Positions 19,430 to 27,858 are shown, counted from the stretch's first letter. The stretch: DNA of 64,000 nucleotides from Castellaniella sp044508625 (GCA_044508625.1 JBIQHJ010000011.1:1-64000), one strand, 5' to 3'. The notes: generated from the sequence alone by a model not told the origin. Program-made: numbers and translations.

Positions 19430-19435
19430 ATTGTA
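19430..19435 (-). promoter_or_regulatory. Putative -10 box for the Rieske gene
   Basis: On the minus strand the sequence reads GTACAAT, a five-of-six -10 hexamer, about 100 nt upstream of the Rieske ATG. A matching -35 is not evident. The mirror-image GTACAAT for xseB lies 58 bp away on the other strand. Confidence 0.35.
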
Positions 19436-19493
19436 CCCCATGCGTTCCACCGGCGCCGGATGGGGTCCGTTTTATCCGCAAGCGGGGTTCCCG

Positions 19494-19499
19494 TACAAT
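19494..19499 (+). promoter_or_regulatory. Putative -10 box for xseB-ispA-dxs-folE2
   Basis: GTACAAT places a five-of-six -10 hexamer 28 nt upstream of the xseB ATG. The corresponding -35 position (TTTATC at 19471, 17-bp spacer) is weak. It is the only candidate I see for the isoprenoid gene string. Confidence 0.4.
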
Positions 19500-19527
19500 T
19501 CGGGATGGAATTCATTTGACGAAGCAC

Positions 19528-19803
19528 ATGGTCGACAAGCACACCACGCCGGAGGCTGCCCCCCGATCCTTCGAGGACCTGCCCACCGATTTCGAGCAAG
19601 CCCTGGCCGAGCTCGAGGCCCTCGCCGGGCGCATGGGCGAGGGCGACATGGGCCTGGACGAGTCCATCGCCGCCTACGAGCGCGGCGTCGCGCTGGCGCG
19701 CATCTGCCAGCAGCGCCTCGAGGCGGCCGAGCGCCAGGTCAGCGTGCTGCAGGGGCAATTGCTGCGCCCGCTGGACGAGGCCGAGCCCCAGGGAGACGCA
19801 TGA
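19528..19803 (+). CDS. xseB: Exodeoxyribonuclease VII small subunit
   Basis: The small subunit of exonuclease VII, which degrades single-stranded DNA from both ends. The 91-residue product has the family core FEQALAELEALAGRMGEGDMGLDES followed by the second helix YERGVALARICQQRLEAAE. The ATG at 19528 is preferred; an in-frame TTG at 19516 is possible and the longer open frame upstream has no family similarity. Its stop overlaps the ispA start by four bases. The xseB-ispA-dxs order is widely conserved in proteobacteria. Confidence 0.95.
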   Translation: MVDKHTTPEAAPRSFEDLPTDFEQALAELEALAGRMGEGDMGLDESIAAYERGVALARICQQRLEAAERQVSVLQGQLLRPLDEAEPQGDA

Positions 19804-20714
19804 GCACCGTCCAGATCGCCTTCGACCAGTGGCTGCGGGAAACCGTCGAGCACACCGAGTCCGTGCTCGACGAGCTGCTGCCCGGCGTCGACGAGGAGCC
19901 CTCGCGCCTGCACGAGGCCATGCGCTACGCCGTCCTGGGGCCCGGAAAGCGGGTCCGGGCGGCCCTGGTGCACGCGGCGGGCGAGGCGAGCCTGCAGGCC
20001 GGCTCGGCCGCGATGGCGCAAGAGCTGGCCCTGGACTATGCCGCGGCGGCGGTCGAGCTCATCCATGCCTATTCCCTCGTGCACGACGACCTGCCGTGCA
20101 TGGACGACGACGACCTGCGGCGGGGGCGCCCCACCGTGCACCGCCGGTTCGACGAGGCCCTGGCCATGCTTGCGGGCGACGCCTTGCAGCCCCTGGCCTT
20201 CGACCTGCTGGCCCAGATGCCCATCGCGCCGGCGCTCGTCGTGCAGGCGGTACAATTGCTGGCCCGCTCGGCGGGCAGCCTCGGGATGGCGGGCGGCCAG
20301 GCGATCGATTGCGCGAGCGTCGGCCACGACCTGCCGGTCGAGGAATTGCAGCGGATGCACCGGATGAAGACCGGCGCCATGCTCGAGGCGAGCGTGCTGC
20401 TGGGCGGAATCGTGGCCGGGGCCGGATCGACGGCGCGCGAGGGCCTGCAGGCCTACGCGGGCGCGATCGGCCTGGCCTTCCAGGTCGTCGACGACATCCT
20501 GGACGTGACCGGCGATACGGCCACCCTGGGCAAGACCGCCGGCAAGGACGCCGCCAGCGCCAAGCCCACCTATGTGTCCGTCATGGGCCTCGAGGGCTCC
20601 CGCGCCCTGCTCGAGGCCCTGCGCGGCCAGGCCCACGAGGCCTTGCGACCCCTCGGGCCCGCCGCTTGCCGCTTGCGCGACCTGGCCGATTTCATCGTCG
20701 GCCGCTCGCGCTAG
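19800..20714 (+). CDS. ispA: Farnesyl/geranyl diphosphate synthase
   Basis: A short-chain trans-prenyltransferase of 304 residues that condenses isopentenyl diphosphate with DMAPP and GPP to give FPP. It has the first aspartate-rich motif HDDLPCMDDDDLRRG (near residues 97-111) and the second DDILDVTGDTATLGK. FPP from this enzyme feeds undecaprenyl phosphate and quinones, and also the squalene genes hpnC-D-E found at 37212-40242. It starts in an ATGA overlap with xseB and is followed after 30 nt by dxs. FPP rather than GPP as end product is inferred from the family. Confidence 0.94.
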   Translation: MSTVQIAFDQWLRETVEHTESVLDELLPGVDEEPSRLHEAMRYAVLGPGKRVRAALVHAAGEASLQAGSAAMAQELALDYAAAAVELIHAYSLVHDDLPCMDDDDLRRGRPTVHRRFDEALAMLAGDALQPLAFDLLAQMPIAPALVVQAVQLLARSAGSLGMAGGQAIDCASVGHDLPVEELQRMHRMKTGAMLEASVLLGGIVAGAGSTAREGLQAYAGAIGLAFQVVDDILDVTGDTATLGKTAGKDAASAKPTYVSVMGLEGSRALLEALRGQAHEALRPLGPAACRLRDLADFIVGRSR

Positions 20715-20744
20715 CCGGGCCGATGGATCCCGAGCCGATTCCCC

Positions 20745-22631
20745 ATGGATACGACGATGTCTGAAGGTATGACCACGAGCTTGCTGCAGCAGATCGCCTC
20801 GCCGGCCGACGTGCGCAGGCTGGATCGGCGCCAATTGAAGGTGTTGGCGGACGAGCTGCGCGCCTTCGTGCTCGAATCCGTGTCGCGCACGGGCGGGCAC
20901 CTGTCCTCCAACCTCGGGACGGTCGAGCTCACCCTGGCCCTGCACCGCGTGTTCGACACCCCCGAAGACCGCCTCATCTGGGACGTCGGGCACCAGTCCT
21001 ATCCGCACAAGATCATCACCGGGCGGCGCGAGCAGATGGCGGGGCTGCGCCAGCGGGGCGGCATCTCGGGCTTTCCCAAGCGCAGCGAGTCCCCCTACGA
21101 CGCCTTCGGGACGGCGCATTCCTCGACCTCCATCTCGGCGGCGCTGGGAATGGCCGTGGCCGCGCGCAACGCCGGTGTCCGGCGCCAGCACATCGCGGTG
21201 ATCGGCGACGGCGCCATGAGCGCCGGCATGGCCTTCGAGGCCCTGAACAACGCCGGCGTGACGCCGGACGTGAACCTCCTGGTCGTGCTCAACGACAACG
21301 ACATGTCGATCTCGCCGCCGGTCGGCGCCCTGAACTATTACTTTGCCCGGCTGCTGTCGGGACAGTTCTACGCGCATGCCAAGAACATGGGCCGCGCCGT
21401 GCTGCAGCACGTGCCGCCGGTGCTCGAGCTCGCCCGCAGGCTCGAGGGCCACGCCAAGGGCATGCTGTCGCCCGCGACCCTGTTCGAGGAGCTCGGCTTC
21501 AACTACATGGGGCCGATCGACGGGCACGACCTCGACGTGCTGGTGCCCACCCTCGAAAACCTGCGTTCGCTCGGCGGCCTGCAATTCCTGCACGTCGTCA
21601 CCCGCAAGGGCCAGGGCTACAAGCTCGCCGAGGCCGATCCGGTGCTGTACCACGGCCCGGGCCGGTTCGATCCCTCCGTCGGCATCCAGAAGCCCTCCGC
21701 GCCGGCGCGCACGACCTTCACCCAGGTGTTCGGGCGCTGGCTGTGCGACATGGCGCAGGCCGATCCGCGGCTGCTGGGCATCACCCCGGCCATGCGCGAG
21801 GGCAGCGGCCTGGTCGAGTTCGAGCGCCGTTTCCCCAGCCGCTATTTCGACGTCGGCATCGCCGAGCAGCACGCGCTCACTTTCGCGGCCGGCCTGGCCT
21901 GCGAGGGCTGCAAGCCCGTGGTCGCCATCTATTCCACGTTCCTGCAGCGCGCCTACGACCAGTTGATCCACGACGTGGCGCTGCAAAACCTCGACGTCAC
22001 GCTGGCGCTGGACCGCGCGGGCATCGTGGGCGCCGACGGCGCGACCCATGCCGGCAACTACGACATCGCCTACCTGCGCTGCGTGCCCAACATGGTGGTG
22101 GCGACGCCCTCGGACGAGCACGAGGCGCGCCTGCTGCTCAACACCTGTTTCCTGTATCCGGGCCCGGCCTCGGTGCGCTATCCGCGCGGGCCGGGCCGCG
22201 GCGCCGATCCGGGCGCCAGCCTCGAGCCGGTGCCGATCGGCCGCGCCGTGGTGCGCCGCGAGGGCGGGCGGATCGCGATGCTGGTGTTCGGCACGCTCCT
22301 GCCCGAGGCGGCGCTGGCCGCCGAGGCGCTGGATGCGACGCTGGTGGACATGCGTTTCGTCAAGCCGCTGGACGAGGACCTCCTTTGCCGCCTGGCGCAG
22401 ACCCACGAGGCCTTCGTCACCGTCGAGGAGGCCGCCGTGATGGGCGGGGCCGGCAGCGCCGTCCAGGAATATTTCAATCGGGCCGCGATCGGGCGGCCGG
22501 TCCTGCAGCTCGGCCTGCCCGACGAGTTCATCGACCACGGGGACCAGAAGGCCATCCTGTCCGAGCTCGGGCTGGACGCCAAGGGGATCGAGGCGTCGGT
22601 GCGCCGGCGTTTTTCAGGGGAATCGCAATGA
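20745..22631 (+). CDS. dxs: 1-deoxy-D-xylulose-5-phosphate synthase
   Basis: DXS joins pyruvate and glyceraldehyde 3-phosphate with thiamine diphosphate, the entry step of the MEP isoprenoid pathway. The 628-residue product has DVGHQSYPHKIITGR, the ThDP-binding GDGAMSAGMAFEALNNAG segment, the catalytic-region PSRYFDVGIAEQHALTFAAG and GADGATHAG. Three in-frame ATGs (20745, 20757, 20769) are possible; the last gives MTTSLLQQIASPADVRRL, closest to the family start, so the first eight residues may not be translated. Its stop overlaps the folE2 start by four bases. Confidence 0.95.
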   Translation: MDTTMSEGMTTSLLQQIASPADVRRLDRRQLKVLADELRAFVLESVSRTGGHLSSNLGTVELTLALHRVFDTPEDRLIWDVGHQSYPHKIITGRREQMAGLRQRGGISGFPKRSESPYDAFGTAHSSTSISAALGMAVAARNAGVRRQHIAVIGDGAMSAGMAFEALNNAGVTPDVNLLVVLNDNDMSISPPVGALNYYFARLLSGQFYAHAKNMGRAVLQHVPPVLELARRLEGHAKGMLSPATLFEELGFNYMGPIDGHDLDVLVPTLENLRSLGGLQFLHVVTRKGQGYKLAEADPVLYHGPGRFDPSVGIQKPSAPARTTFTQVFGRWLCDMAQADPRLLGITPAMREGSGLVEFERRFPSRYFDVGIAEQHALTFAAGLACEGCKPVVAIYSTFLQRAYDQLIHDVALQNLDVTLALDRAGIVGADGATHAGNYDIAYLRCVPNMVVATPSDEHEARLLLNTCFLYPGPASVRYPRGPGRGADPGASLEPVPIGRAVVRREGGRIAMLVFGTLLPEAALAAEALDATLVDMRFVKPLDEDLLCRLAQTHEAFVTVEEAAVMGGAGSAVQEYFNRAAIGRPVLQLGLPDEFIDHGDQKAILSELGLDAKGIEASVRRRFSGESQ

Positions 22632-23434
22632 CCATCGTGACCGAGCCGCCGGCTTCCATGCCGGACGTGCAAAGCAGCCAGGACACCCGCCGGGTCCCCA
22701 TCCAGCGGGTCGGCGTGCGCGGCGTGCGCCAGCCGCTCGCGCTGCTCGACGGGTCGGGCGGGCCGCAGGCCACGATCGCCGACTGGGAGCTCACCGTGGC
22801 CCTGCCGGCGACGGAAAAGGGCACGCACATGTCGCGCTTCATCGCCCTGCTCGAACGGCATCGCGGCGCTCCCATGACGCCGGAGTCCTTTTGCCACATG
22901 GCCGGCGAGATGCTCGAGCTGCTCGATGCGCCCGAGGGCGACGTGTCGGCGTCCTTCCCCTATTTCATCGACAAGGCCGCGCCGGTGTCGGGCGTGCACA
23001 GCCTCATGGACTACCGCGTGCGCTGGACGGCCAGGGCGCGGCGAGGGGCCGAGGCGCGGTTCTCGATGGACGTCCAGGTGCCGGTCACCAGCCTGTGCCC
23101 GTGCTCCAAGGCGATCTCGGAATACGGGGCGCACAACCAGCGCTCGCACGTCCGCGTGCGGGTCGACTACGCCGAGCCTGCGGGCGCCGGGCTCGACGCC
23201 CTGATCCGCGGCGTCGAGCGGCAGGCCTCCTGCGAACTCTGGGGCCTGCTCAAGCGCGTGGACGAGAAATACGTCACCGAGCGCGCCTACGAAAACCCGA
23301 AATTCGTCGAGGACCTGGTGCGCGACGTGGCGGTCATGCTGCGGGACCTGCCCGGCGTCGAGGGCTACCAGGTCGAGGCCGAGAATTTCGAGTCCATCCA
23401 CAACCATTCCGCCTATGCGCTGGTGAGCGGCTGA
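22628..23434 (+). CDS. folE2: GTP cyclohydrolase FolE2 (type IB)
   Basis: FolE2 converts GTP to dihydroneopterin triphosphate for folate synthesis. It is unrelated in sequence to FolE and works with metals other than zinc, and in some bacteria it is a Zur-regulated backup. The 268-residue product has the metal and active-site segment SLCPCSKAISEYGAHNQRSHV and the C-terminal AENFESIHNHSAYA. The ATG at 22628 overlaps the dxs stop by four bases, so translation is probably coupled to dxs. No Zur-like site was seen. The frame is open further upstream inside dxs, but that part is an off-frame shadow. Confidence 0.94.
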   Translation: MTIVTEPPASMPDVQSSQDTRRVPIQRVGVRGVRQPLALLDGSGGPQATIADWELTVALPATEKGTHMSRFIALLERHRGAPMTPESFCHMAGEMLELLDAPEGDVSASFPYFIDKAAPVSGVHSLMDYRVRWTARARRGAEARFSMDVQVPVTSLCPCSKAISEYGAHNQRSHVRVRVDYAEPAGAGLDALIRGVERQASCELWGLLKRVDEKYVTERAYENPKFVEDLVRDVAVMLRDLPGVEGYQVEAENFESIHNHSAYALVSG

Positions 23435-23514
23435 GCGCTCGGACGAGCCAGGCCGGCGCTGCGGCTCGCGGCGGCCGCGCGGTGCGTCGTGGCGGCCCGG
23501 GAAGGCGCCTTGCC

Positions 23515-23543
23515 TTGTGATCCCGCCGCGTTATTGCTAGAAT
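23515..23543 (+). promoter_or_regulatory. Sigma70 promoter of the rpsF operon
   Basis: TTGTGA (23515-23520) and TAGAAT (23538-23543) are separated by exactly 17 bp, matching the consensus at four and five positions, and a TGC just before the -10 gives an extended -10. The predicted start near 23550 leaves a leader of about 78 nt before rpsF. This is the best promoter in the window. Confidence 0.7.
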
Positions 23544-23627
23544 AGCTGGTTTTCTTGCTCGATCGGCCGGGATTTTCGTGCCGACGGGCTGTCTGTCAAC
23601 ATCGCAGATATCCACAAGGAGTCATCC

Positions 23628-24008
23628 ATGCGTCACTACGAAGTAGTGTTCATCGTGCATCCCGATCAGAGCGAGCAGGTGCCCGCCATGATCGAGCGCT
23701 ACCAGGCCATGGTCGCCACCCACGGCGGCAAGGTCCATCGCCTCGAGGACTGGGGCCGCCGCCAGTTGGCCTACCCCATCCAAAAGCTCGTCAAGGCGCA
23801 CTACGTCTGCTTCAACATCGAGTGCGACCAGGCCGCCCTGGACGAGCTCGAGCATTCGTTCCGCTACAACGACGCCATCCTGCGCTACCTGTTCATCAAG
23901 ACCAAGACCGCGCAGACCGCGCCCTCGGTGATGATGAAGTCGGTCGAGCGCGAGGAGGCCCGCAAGGCGTCCGCCACCGCCGAGACGCCCGCGGCGGCCC
24001 AGTCCTGA
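23628..24008 (+). CDS. rpsF: Ribosomal protein bS6
   Basis: Small-subunit protein bS6, which binds 16S rRNA together with bS18. The 126-residue product begins MRHYEVVFIVHPDQSEQVPAM and has the family segment GRRQLAYPIQKLVKAHYV, followed by an Ala/Glu/Lys-rich tail. A strong Shine-Dalgarno AAGGAG lies 7 nt before the ATG. It heads the rpsF-priB-rpsR-rplI operon. In many bacteria the bS6:bS18 dimer represses its own mRNA through the leader; a short stem (23563-23584) is present here but I could not verify the known motif. Confidence 0.97.
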   Translation: MRHYEVVFIVHPDQSEQVPAMIERYQAMVATHGGKVHRLEDWGRRQLAYPIQKLVKAHYVCFNIECDQAALDELEHSFRYNDAILRYLFIKTKTAQTAPSVMMKSVEREEARKASATAETPAAAQS

Positions 24009-24036
24009 GCCGGCGGCTTTCGGGGCGGGCGCGGAC

Positions 24037-24330
24037 TTGAACCGTCTGGAACTCGCCGCGCGCGTGCTCGAGATGGACGCGCTGCGGCATACTCCGGCGG
24101 GCGTTCCGATCCTGCGCATGCGGCTGGCCCACGAGTCCGAGCTGTCCGAGGCCGGGCATCCGCGCCGGGTCGAGCTGGAAATCCCGGCGGTGGCCCTGGG
24201 CGAGATGGCCCTGCTGCTGTCCGGCACCCCGCTGGGCTGCGGCATGGACGTCGAGGGATTCCTCGCGCCGTCGCGCAAAGGCTCCTCCAGGCTGGTCCTG
24301 CACATCCGCCGCGCGTCCCGCCATTCGTGA
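24037..24330 (+). CDS. priB: Primosomal replication protein N (PriB)
   Basis: PriB is a small single-strand DNA-binding OB-fold protein that stabilises PriA during replication restart. The 97-residue product (MNRLELAARVLEMDALRHTPAGVPIL) matches the family in length and in its place between rpsF and rpsR, which is diagnostic in betaproteobacteria. The start is a TTG at 24037; no ATG lies at a suitable place, and the N-terminus NRLELAARV fits other PriBs. It shares its operon with ribosomal proteins, linking replication restart to translation capacity. Confidence 0.9.
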   Translation: MNRLELAARVLEMDALRHTPAGVPILRMRLAHESELSEAGHPRRVELEIPAVALGEMALLLSGTPLGCGMDVEGFLAPSRKGSSRLVLHIRRASRHS

Positions 24331-24383
24331 ATGAACCCTTCCGGGCATGGCCCGGCAAACGTCAGAGATAAAAGGCACACATC

Positions 24384-24656
24384 ATGGCTTACTTCAAGAA
24401 GTCCAAGGAAAAACGGAAATTCACCCAGCAGAACCCGCTGTTCAAGCGTCGCAAGTTCTGCCGCTTCACGGCCGCCAACGTCGACGAGATCGACTACAAG
24501 GACCTGGACACGCTGCGCGACTTCATCCAGGAAAACGGCAAGATCATTCCCGCGCGCCTGACCGGCACCAAGGCGCACTACCAGCGCCAGCTCGATACCG
24601 CCATCAAGCGCGCGCGCTTCCTGGCGCTGTTGCCGTACACCGACAACCACAACTGA
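24384..24656 (+). CDS. rpsR: Ribosomal protein bS18
   Basis: Small-subunit protein bS18, partner of bS6 on the 30S platform. The 90-residue product has the conserved core CRFTAANVDEIDYKDLDTLRDF and RQLDTAIKRARFLALLPY. The N-terminal lysine-rich stretch AYFKKSKEKRKFTQQN is typical. It is third in the rpsF operon, 53 nt after priB and 16 nt before rplI. Confidence 0.97.
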   Translation: MAYFKKSKEKRKFTQQNPLFKRRKFCRFTAANVDEIDYKDLDTLRDFIQENGKIIPARLTGTKAHYQRQLDTAIKRARFLALLPYTDNHN

Positions 24657-24672
24657 TCCGAGGTCATCCGCC

Positions 24673-25128
24673 ATGCAAGTCATCCTGCTTGAAAAAGTCG
24701 TCAATCTCGGCAATCTCGGCGACGTGGTGCGTGTGCGCGACGGCTATGCGCGCAACTACCTGATCCCCAAGCGCATCGCGCGCCGGGCGACCGAGGCCGC
24801 CCTCAAGGAATTCGAGGCGCGCCGCGCCGAGCTCGAGCGGCACCAGGCCGAAAAGCTGGCCGCGGCGCAGGCCGTCGGCGAGCGTCTCTCGGGCTACAGC
24901 CTGTCGATCAGCCAGAAGGCCGGCGTGGACGGCCGCCTGTTCGGCTCGGTCACCAACATGGACGTCGCCGCCGCCTTGCAGGCCGCCGGCTTCACCGACG
25001 TGCACAAGGCCCAGGTCCGCATGCCCGACGGCGCGATCAAGGCGGTGGGCGAGTTCCCGCTGCAAGTCGCGCTGCACGCCGATGTGGTGGCCGACATCAC
25101 CGTGGTGGTGCAGGGCGAAATGGCCTGA
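24673..25128 (+). CDS. rplI: Ribosomal protein bL9
   Basis: Large-subunit protein bL9, a two-domain protein joined by a long helix that affects frame maintenance. The 151-residue product starts MQVILLEKVVNLGNLGDVVRVRDGYARNYLIP, the N-terminal rRNA-binding domain, and continues through the connecting helix and the C-terminal domain (KAGVDGRLFGSVTNMDVAAALQ). Length matches the family. It ends the ribosomal operon; the next 100 bp contain several hairpins and a strong terminator before dnaB. Confidence 0.97.
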   Translation: MQVILLEKVVNLGNLGDVVRVRDGYARNYLIPKRIARRATEAALKEFEARRAELERHQAEKLAAAQAVGERLSGYSLSISQKAGVDGRLFGSVTNMDVAAALQAAGFTDVHKAQVRMPDGAIKAVGEFPLQVALHADVVADITVVVQGEMA

Positions 25129-25144
25129 GCGCCATTCGCGCAAG

Positions 25145-25260
25145 TGCTATGCTCTTGAGGATCCTCTGAACGGTTCGTCCGGAGGGTCCCCGGATTCCCC
25201 GCGAGGGGGATGGGCATGGCGCCAGGGAAAGCCGGCGTCGCGCCGGCTTTTCGCTTTTTC
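25145..25260 (+). ncRNA. Candidate structured RNA or attenuator between rplI and dnaB
   Basis: The spacer starts with an extended -10-like TGCTATGCT (25145-25153), although its -35 is poor. Downstream come stem TCCGG/CCGGA (25178-25194), a 7-bp stem ATTCCCC/GGGGGAT closed by a GCGA (GNRA) tetraloop (25194-25211), and a canonical terminator (25228-25260). The chain of stems could be a small RNA of about 100 nt, a processed 3' end of the rpsF operon mRNA, or an attenuator ahead of dnaB. The hairpins are seen directly; the RNA is inferred. Confidence 0.35.
25228..25260 (+). terminator. Rho-independent terminator after the rpsF operon
   Basis: A perfect 10-bp stem AAAGCCGGCG/CGCCGGCTTT with a TCG loop (25228-25250) is followed by a T-rich tail (TCGCTTTTTC). 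It ends 28 nt before the dnaB start codon and is the only textbook intrinsic terminator I found in the window. Confidence 0.8.
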
Positions 25261-25274
25261 GAGGCTTGGACACA

Positions 25275-25280
25275 GCGAGG
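25275..25280 (+). promoter_or_regulatory. Ribosome binding site that decides the dnaB start
   Basis: GCGAGG ends 7 nt before the GTG at 25288, ideal spacing. The in-frame TTG at 25282 would sit only one base after it, and the upstream ATGs at 25210-25216 would place the terminator inside the gene. Confidence 0.6.
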
Positions 25281-25287
25281 ATTGGGC

Positions 25288-26661
25288 GTGGAAATCGAGA
25301 CGGATGCGCAACTGGATTACCTGCGCGTGCCCCCGCATTCGGTCGAGGCCGAGCAATCGGTGCTGGGCGGCCTGCTGCTGGACAACTCGGCGTTCGACCG
25401 GATCGCCGACGTCCTGGTCGACGATGATTTCTACCGCTTCGACCACCGCCTGATCTGGCAGCACATCACGCGGCTGGTGGGCCTGGCGCGGCCCGCCGAC
25501 GTGGTGACCGTGCACGAGTCCCTGGCCATCGCCGGCAAGGCCGAGGAATGCGGCGGCCTGGCCTACCTGAACGCGCTGGCCCACAACACCCCCTCGGCCG
25601 CCAACATCCGGCGCTACGCCGAGATCGTGCGCGAGCGCGCCATGCTGCGCAAGCTCGTCTCGGTGGCCGACGAGATCTCGTCGACCGCCTTCAACCCGCA
25701 AGGCAAGGAGGCGCGCCAGATCCTCGACGAGGCCGAGTCGCGCGTGTTCCAGATCGCCCAGGAAGGCGCGCGCGGGACGGCGGGCTTCCAGGAGATCCAG
25801 CCGCTGCTGTCGCAGGTCGTCAACCGCATCGACGAGCTCTACCATCGCGAGGGCGATTCCGACGTCACCGGCGTGCCCACGGGCTTCACCGACCTCGACC
25901 GGATGACCTCCGGCCTGCAGGCGGGCGATCTGGTGATCGTGGCCGGGCGCCCCTCGATGGGCAAGACTTCGTTCTCGATGAACATCGGCGAGCACGTGGC
26001 GATCGAGCAGGGCCTGCCGGTGGCGGTGTTCTCGATGGAAATGGGCGCGGTCCAGCTCGCCATGCGCATGGTGGGCTCGGTGGGCATGCTGGACCAGCAC
26101 CGCATGCGCACCGGCAAGCTGACCCAGGAGGACTGGCCGCGGCTGACGCACGCCGTGCAGCGCGTGCAAGAGGCACAGATATACATTGACGAGACGCCCG
26201 CGCTGACCTCGATGGAGGTGCGCGCCCGCGCGCGGCGCCTCGCGCGCCAGTGCGGCCAACTGGGCCTGATCATCATCGACTACCTGCAGCTCATGTCGGC
26301 CAGCGGCACGGGCGAGAACCGGGCCACCGAGATTTCCGAGATCAGCCGCTCGCTGAAAAGCCTCGCCAAGGAACTGAACTGCCCGGTGGTCGCCCTGTCG
26401 CAGCTCAACCGCAGCCTCGAACAGCGCCCCAACAAGCGTCCGGTGATGAGCGACCTGCGCGAGTCGGGCGCCATCGAGCAGGACGCGGACCTGATCATCT
26501 TCATCTATCGCGACGAGGTCTACAATCCCGATTCCCCCGACAAGGGGACGGCCGAGATCATCGTCGGCAAGCAGCGCAACGGCCCGATCGGCACCGTGCG
26601 GCTGACCTTCCAGGGCGCGAGCACCCGCTTCCTCAATTTCTCGGCAGCGCCGGGGTTCTAG
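25288..26661 (+). CDS. dnaB: Replicative DNA helicase DnaB
   Basis: DnaB is the hexameric helicase that unwinds DNA at the replication fork. From the GTG at 25288 the product is 457 residues, the family's usual size. The N-terminal domain starts with LRVPPHSVEAEQSVLGGLLLDN; the RecA-like domain has Walker A GRPSMGKTSF, Walker B LIIIDYLQLM and the DnaB motif SDLRESGAIEQDADLI. The frame is open 78 nt further upstream but that stretch holds a terminator and no family similarity. The order rplI-dnaB is conserved in proteobacteria. No intein is present. Confidence 0.96.
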   Translation: MEIETDAQLDYLRVPPHSVEAEQSVLGGLLLDNSAFDRIADVLVDDDFYRFDHRLIWQHITRLVGLARPADVVTVHESLAIAGKAEECGGLAYLNALAHNTPSAANIRRYAEIVRERAMLRKLVSVADEISSTAFNPQGKEARQILDEAESRVFQIAQEGARGTAGFQEIQPLLSQVVNRIDELYHREGDSDVTGVPTGFTDLDRMTSGLQAGDLVIVAGRPSMGKTSFSMNIGEHVAIEQGLPVAVFSMEMGAVQLAMRMVGSVGMLDQHRMRTGKLTQEDWPRLTHAVQRVQEAQIYIDETPALTSMEVRARARRLARQCGQLGLIIIDYLQLMSASGTGENRATEISEISRSLKSLAKELNCPVVALSQLNRSLEQRPNKRPVMSDLRESGAIEQDADLIIFIYRDEVYNPDSPDKGTAEIIVGKQRNGPIGTVRLTFQGASTRFLNFSAAPGF

Positions 26662-26820
26662 GCCCCGGCCCGCCCGCCCGCGGCCGGCGGGGCGAGCCCG
26701 CGTACAGGCAAGCCGCCGAGCGCGCGGCGTCCTGCCGGATGTGCCGGTAGATCGGCCCCGGGCGGACGGCGTTCCATCCGATGTGGCCCGCGCGCCGATG
26801 GCGGCCGGGCCGCGCGCCCC

Positions 26821-27858
26821 TCAGCCGGGATCGGCCTGGCTCATGCGCAGGGCCATCCGGGCGGCGGCGGCGAGCGAGGCGGGATCGGCGATCCCCCGGC
26901 CCGCGATGTCGAAGGCGGTGCCGTGGTCCACGCTGGTGCGCACGAAGGGCAGGCCGACCGTGACGTTGACGCCTTCCTCCAGGCCCATGTATTTCACGGG
27001 GATCAGGCCCTGGTCGTGGTATTGCGCGACCACGATGTCGAACTCGCCCCGGCGCGCGCGCATGAAGACCGTGTCCCCGGGCCAGGGGCCGCTCACGTCC
27101 AGCCCATCGGCCTGCGCCCGCTGGATCGCGGGCAGGATGTGGCGGATCTCCTCGTCACCGAAGCGGCCGCCTTCGCCCGCGTGGGGGTTCAGCCCGGCCA
27201 CCGCGATGCGCGGGCGGGCGATGCCTTCGCTGCGGCAGGCGCGGTGGGCGAGGCCGATGATGCGCCGCTGGGATTCCACGTCCAGGCTGCCGGGCACGGC
27301 CGAGAGCGGGATGTGGATGGTCGCCAGGATGACGCGCAGCTCGGGATTGGCGAGCATCATGGCGTAGTCCGCCGTGCCGCTGCGGGCGGCGAGGATTTCC
27401 GTGTGGCCCGGAAAGTCCAGGCCCGCCGCCTGCATGGCGAGCTTGTTCAGCGGCGCGGTCACCAGCGCCCGCAGGAGCCCGGCCAGGGCGTCGTCGATGG
27501 CGTGGCAGAGATACTCGTAGGCGCCGCGCCCGGCGCGCGCGTCCAGGCGGCCCGGCGGCAGGTCGGGCGGCAGGGCCTCCCAGCGATTGAGCACGCCCAC
27601 CACGCCGCGCGCGGCGCCCGGCCCGGGCGCCTCCAGGGCCTCGATCCTCAGCACGTCGCGCAGGCCGAGCCGGTCGCGGGTCGCGCGCAGCACCCCCGCG
27701 TCGCCATACACCACCGCCGGATGCGGCAGCCCCTCGGCGAACAGCTTGAGGATCAGCTCGGGGCCGATGCCGGCGGCATCGCCCATGGTGAAGGCGAGGG
27801 GACGGTCGCGCCGCGGGGGCGCGTCCACGTCCTGGGGGCCGCTAGCGTCGTGCCTCAT
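26821..27858 (-). CDS. pdxA: 4-hydroxythreonine-4-phosphate dehydrogenase
   Basis: PdxA oxidises 4-phosphohydroxy-L-threonine in the DXP-dependent pathway to pyridoxal phosphate. The 345-residue product has LAFTMGDAAGIGPELILK, TAPLNKLAMQAAG, the metal-ligand region GLNPHAGEGGRFGDEE and VVAQYHDQGLIPVKYMG. An N-terminal extension of about 20 polar residues precedes the first strand, so translation might start later. It stands alone, convergent with dnaB, not in the surA-ksgA context usual for pdxA in many proteobacteria; a PdxA2-type paralogue acting on another 4-phospho-hydroxyacid cannot be excluded. Confidence 0.85.
   Translation of the reverse strand: MRHDASGPQDVDAPPRRDRPLAFTMGDAAGIGPELILKLFAEGLPHPAVVYGDAGVLRATRDRLGLRDVLRIEALEAPGPGAARGVVGVLNRWEALPPDLPPGRLDARAGRGAYEYLCHAIDDALAGLLRALVTAPLNKLAMQAAGLDFPGHTEILAARSGTADYAMMLANPELRVILATIHIPLSAVPGSLDVESQRRIIGLAHRACRSEGIARPRIAVAGLNPHAGEGGRFGDEEIRHILPAIQRAQADGLDVSGPWPGDTVFMRARRGEFDIVVAQYHDQGLIPVKYMGLEEGVNVTVGLPFVRTSVDHGTAFDIAGRGIADPASLAAAARMALRMSQADPG

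Noticed and set aside
25210..25287. ATG starts for dnaB at 25210 or 25216
   Set aside because: They would place a perfect rho-independent terminator in the coding region; GTG 25288 has a well-spaced ribosome site and gives the family length.
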